From contig CBDUSL010000038.1 of assembly GCA_965370265.1 (NCBI GenBank), positions 1 through 6,334 of the forward strand: a stretch of 6,334 bases of DNA, given 5' to 3'. The notes below the pieces were generated by a model. The model was not told the DNA's origin. It did not search any database and saw only the letters and a program-made list of their open reading frames with translations. Position numbers and translations under genes: made by a program. Below are positions 5,310 through 6,334 of this stretch, piece by piece. How positions within the stretch are numbered: position 1 is the first letter of the stretch; each line of letters opens with the position of its first letter. This DNA comes from CBDUSL01 sp965370265. GTDB lineage: Bacteria; Patescibacteriota; Patescibacteriia; JAXHNJ01.

Positions 5310-5338
5310 TTGAAAAGTTTGGAAATATTAAGTAAAAT
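5310..5338 (+). promoter_or_regulatory. Promoter of the dus gene
   Basis: TTGAAA (5310-5315) and TAAAAT (5333-5338) have 17-base spacing. Only 9 bases separate the -10 box from the ATG at 5348, so transcription should start about 2-4 bases before the start codon, or at it. Confidence 0.75.
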
Positions 5339-5347
5339 ATAAAGACA

Positions 5348-6313
5348 ATGACAAAAAACTTTTGGCAAAATTCAAAAAAGCCAATATTGGCCCTGGCCCC
5401 CATGGCTGGTTTAACTGATTCTTCTTTTAGGCAACTTTGTAAACATTTCGGGGCGGATATTTTATATTCGGAAATGACTTCCGCTGATGGCTTATTTTTT
5501 GGCGGTGAAAAAACATTTAAGCTTTTAGAATTTAATAAAAAAGAAAAACCGATTGTTATCCAGCTTTTTGGCAAACGGCCGGAGATGTTTACTAAAGCGG
5601 CTAACTTGGTCGAAAAATTCGGCGCTTCCGGAATTGATATAAATTTCGGCTGTCCGGCTAAAAAAGTAGTGGCTCATGGCGGAGGCGTTACTCTAATGCG
5701 TGACTTAAATAAATGCTTTGATATTGTTAAAAGCACTATTGAGGGAACTAAGCTACCGGTTTCCGTTAAAATAAGAACTTCAATTAATAAAGATAATACA
5801 AAAGTAACCGGGTTGGATTTCGTAAAAAAAATTATTAAGTTACCTATTTCAGCGATTATGGTTCATGGACGCTCTTACGAAAAAGCTTTTACCGGTCCGA
5901 TAGATTTCGCCATGATAAAGAAAATTAAATCCATGGTAAAAATACCGGTTTTAGCTAATGGAGGTATAAATATCCCTGAAGAAGCAAGGGAAATGCTTTT
6001 AAAAACCGGCGCTGACGGCCTCGGTTTAGCCAGAGGAGTTCGCGGCCGTCCCTGGCTTTTTCAAGAAATAAAAGACTTTCTTTCGGCCGGCCGCTATCAT
6101 GAACTTACCTGGCCAGAAATTAAAAAAGTAATGCTGCTTCACGCCAGTCTGGCCTACAAAACTAAAAAAGAATGGGGACTCATAGAACTTAGAAAACATC
6201 TTGCCTGGTATGTCAGCGGACAACCTGGAGCGGCTGTTTTAAGAAACAAGCTTGTTCAAACTAAGTCAATCAAAGAAATAGAAAATATATTAAAAAAAAC
6301 CCCAACTAATTAA
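5348..6313 (+). CDS. dusB: tRNA-dihydrouridine synthase, DusB/NifR3 type
   Basis: The product is 321 residues, full length for the family. It uses FMN and NADPH to reduce specific uridines in the tRNA D-loop to dihydrouridine. The TIM-barrel motifs appear in order: LAPMAGLTD (15-24), YSEMTSADG (40-48), IQLFG (71-75), the catalytic loop INFGCPAKKV with Cys102 (98-107), VSVKIR with Lys141 (138-143), VHGR with His173 (172-175), and ANGGI (203-207). The phosphate-binding block ARGVRGRPWLF (228-238) has Ala where GRG is usual. The C-terminal helical domain with RKHLAWYVSGQPGAAVLRNKL points to DusB rather than DusA or DusC. The ATG has no SD and sits about 10 bases from the -10 box. The gene is a separate unit with its own promoter. 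No defect seen. Confidence 0.95.
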   Translation: MTKNFWQNSKKPILALAPMAGLTDSSFRQLCKHFGADILYSEMTSADGLFFGGEKTFKLLEFNKKEKPIVIQLFGKRPEMFTKAANLVEKFGASGIDINFGCPAKKVVAHGGGVTLMRDLNKCFDIVKSTIEGTKLPVSVKIRTSINKDNTKVTGLDFVKKIIKLPISAIMVHGRSYEKAFTGPIDFAMIKKIKSMVKIPVLANGGINIPEEAREMLLKTGADGLGLARGVRGRPWLFQEIKDFLSAGRYHELTWPEIKKVMLLHASLAYKTKKEWGLIELRKHLAWYVSGQPGAAVLRNKLVQTKSIKEIENILKKTPTN

Positions 6314-6322
6314 TAGCTGGGG
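6292..6322 (-). terminator. Terminator for a convergent minus-strand gene beyond the window
   Basis: On the minus strand, CCCC (6322-6319) pairs with GGGG (6303-6300). One more pair, a mismatch and CTA/TAG pairs follow around a 5-base loop, then a run of eight T (6299-6292). On the plus strand the hairpin has no T-tract after it, so it is directional. It overlaps the last codons and stop of the dus gene. Confidence 0.65.
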
Positions 6323-6334
6323 GGTAAATTCAAT

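Overview
The window looks like chromosomal DNA from a Patescibacteria (CPR) bacterium, most likely of the Parcubacteria/Microgenomates type. This is inferred from AT-rich DNA, tight gene packing, several small membrane proteins without clear relatives, a CPR-style membrane protein of the type that carries a conjugation-type ATPase, and mixed use of Shine-Dalgarno (SD), SD-less and near-leaderless starts. All seven genes whose ends are visible stop with TAA and none has an in-frame TGA. The window therefore gives no sign of the Gly-TGA code of Gracilibacteria/Absconditabacteria, but cannot exclude it.

Left part (1-1690, minus strand): a two-gene operon running leftwards. A 170-aa charged coiled protein is followed, with no gap, by the first 374 residues of a membrane-anchored protein. 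That protein resembles the N-terminal region (DUF8128-like) of CPR proteins carrying a VirB4/TraG-type ATPase. The ATPase part lies beyond the window edge.

Middle (1684-2670, plus strand): a divergent gene for a secreted, probably lipid-anchored protein of unknown function, closed by a strong terminator. Its promoter and that of the leftward operon share the same -35 bases.

Right-middle (2680-5308, plus strand): a strong promoter and a structured leader precede corA, a 78-aa membrane protein and a membrane-anchored single-domain AAA+ ATPase related to the first ATPase ring (D1) of ClpB/ClpC. The three genes are 4 bases apart. A second structured region follows, then a 54-residue acidic, cysteine-containing tail-anchored protein gene, then a strong terminator. 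The CorA protein lacks the GMN motif at its pore mouth, and the Clp-like protein ends exactly where the second ATPase ring would begin. This cluster is the best candidate here for something undescribed. A joint function in the membrane is an inference from gene order only.

Right end (5310-6334): a promoter placed so close that the mRNA is almost leaderless drives a complete tRNA-dihydrouridine synthase of the DusB type. A terminator overlapping its 3' end points the other way and implies a convergent gene just outside the window.
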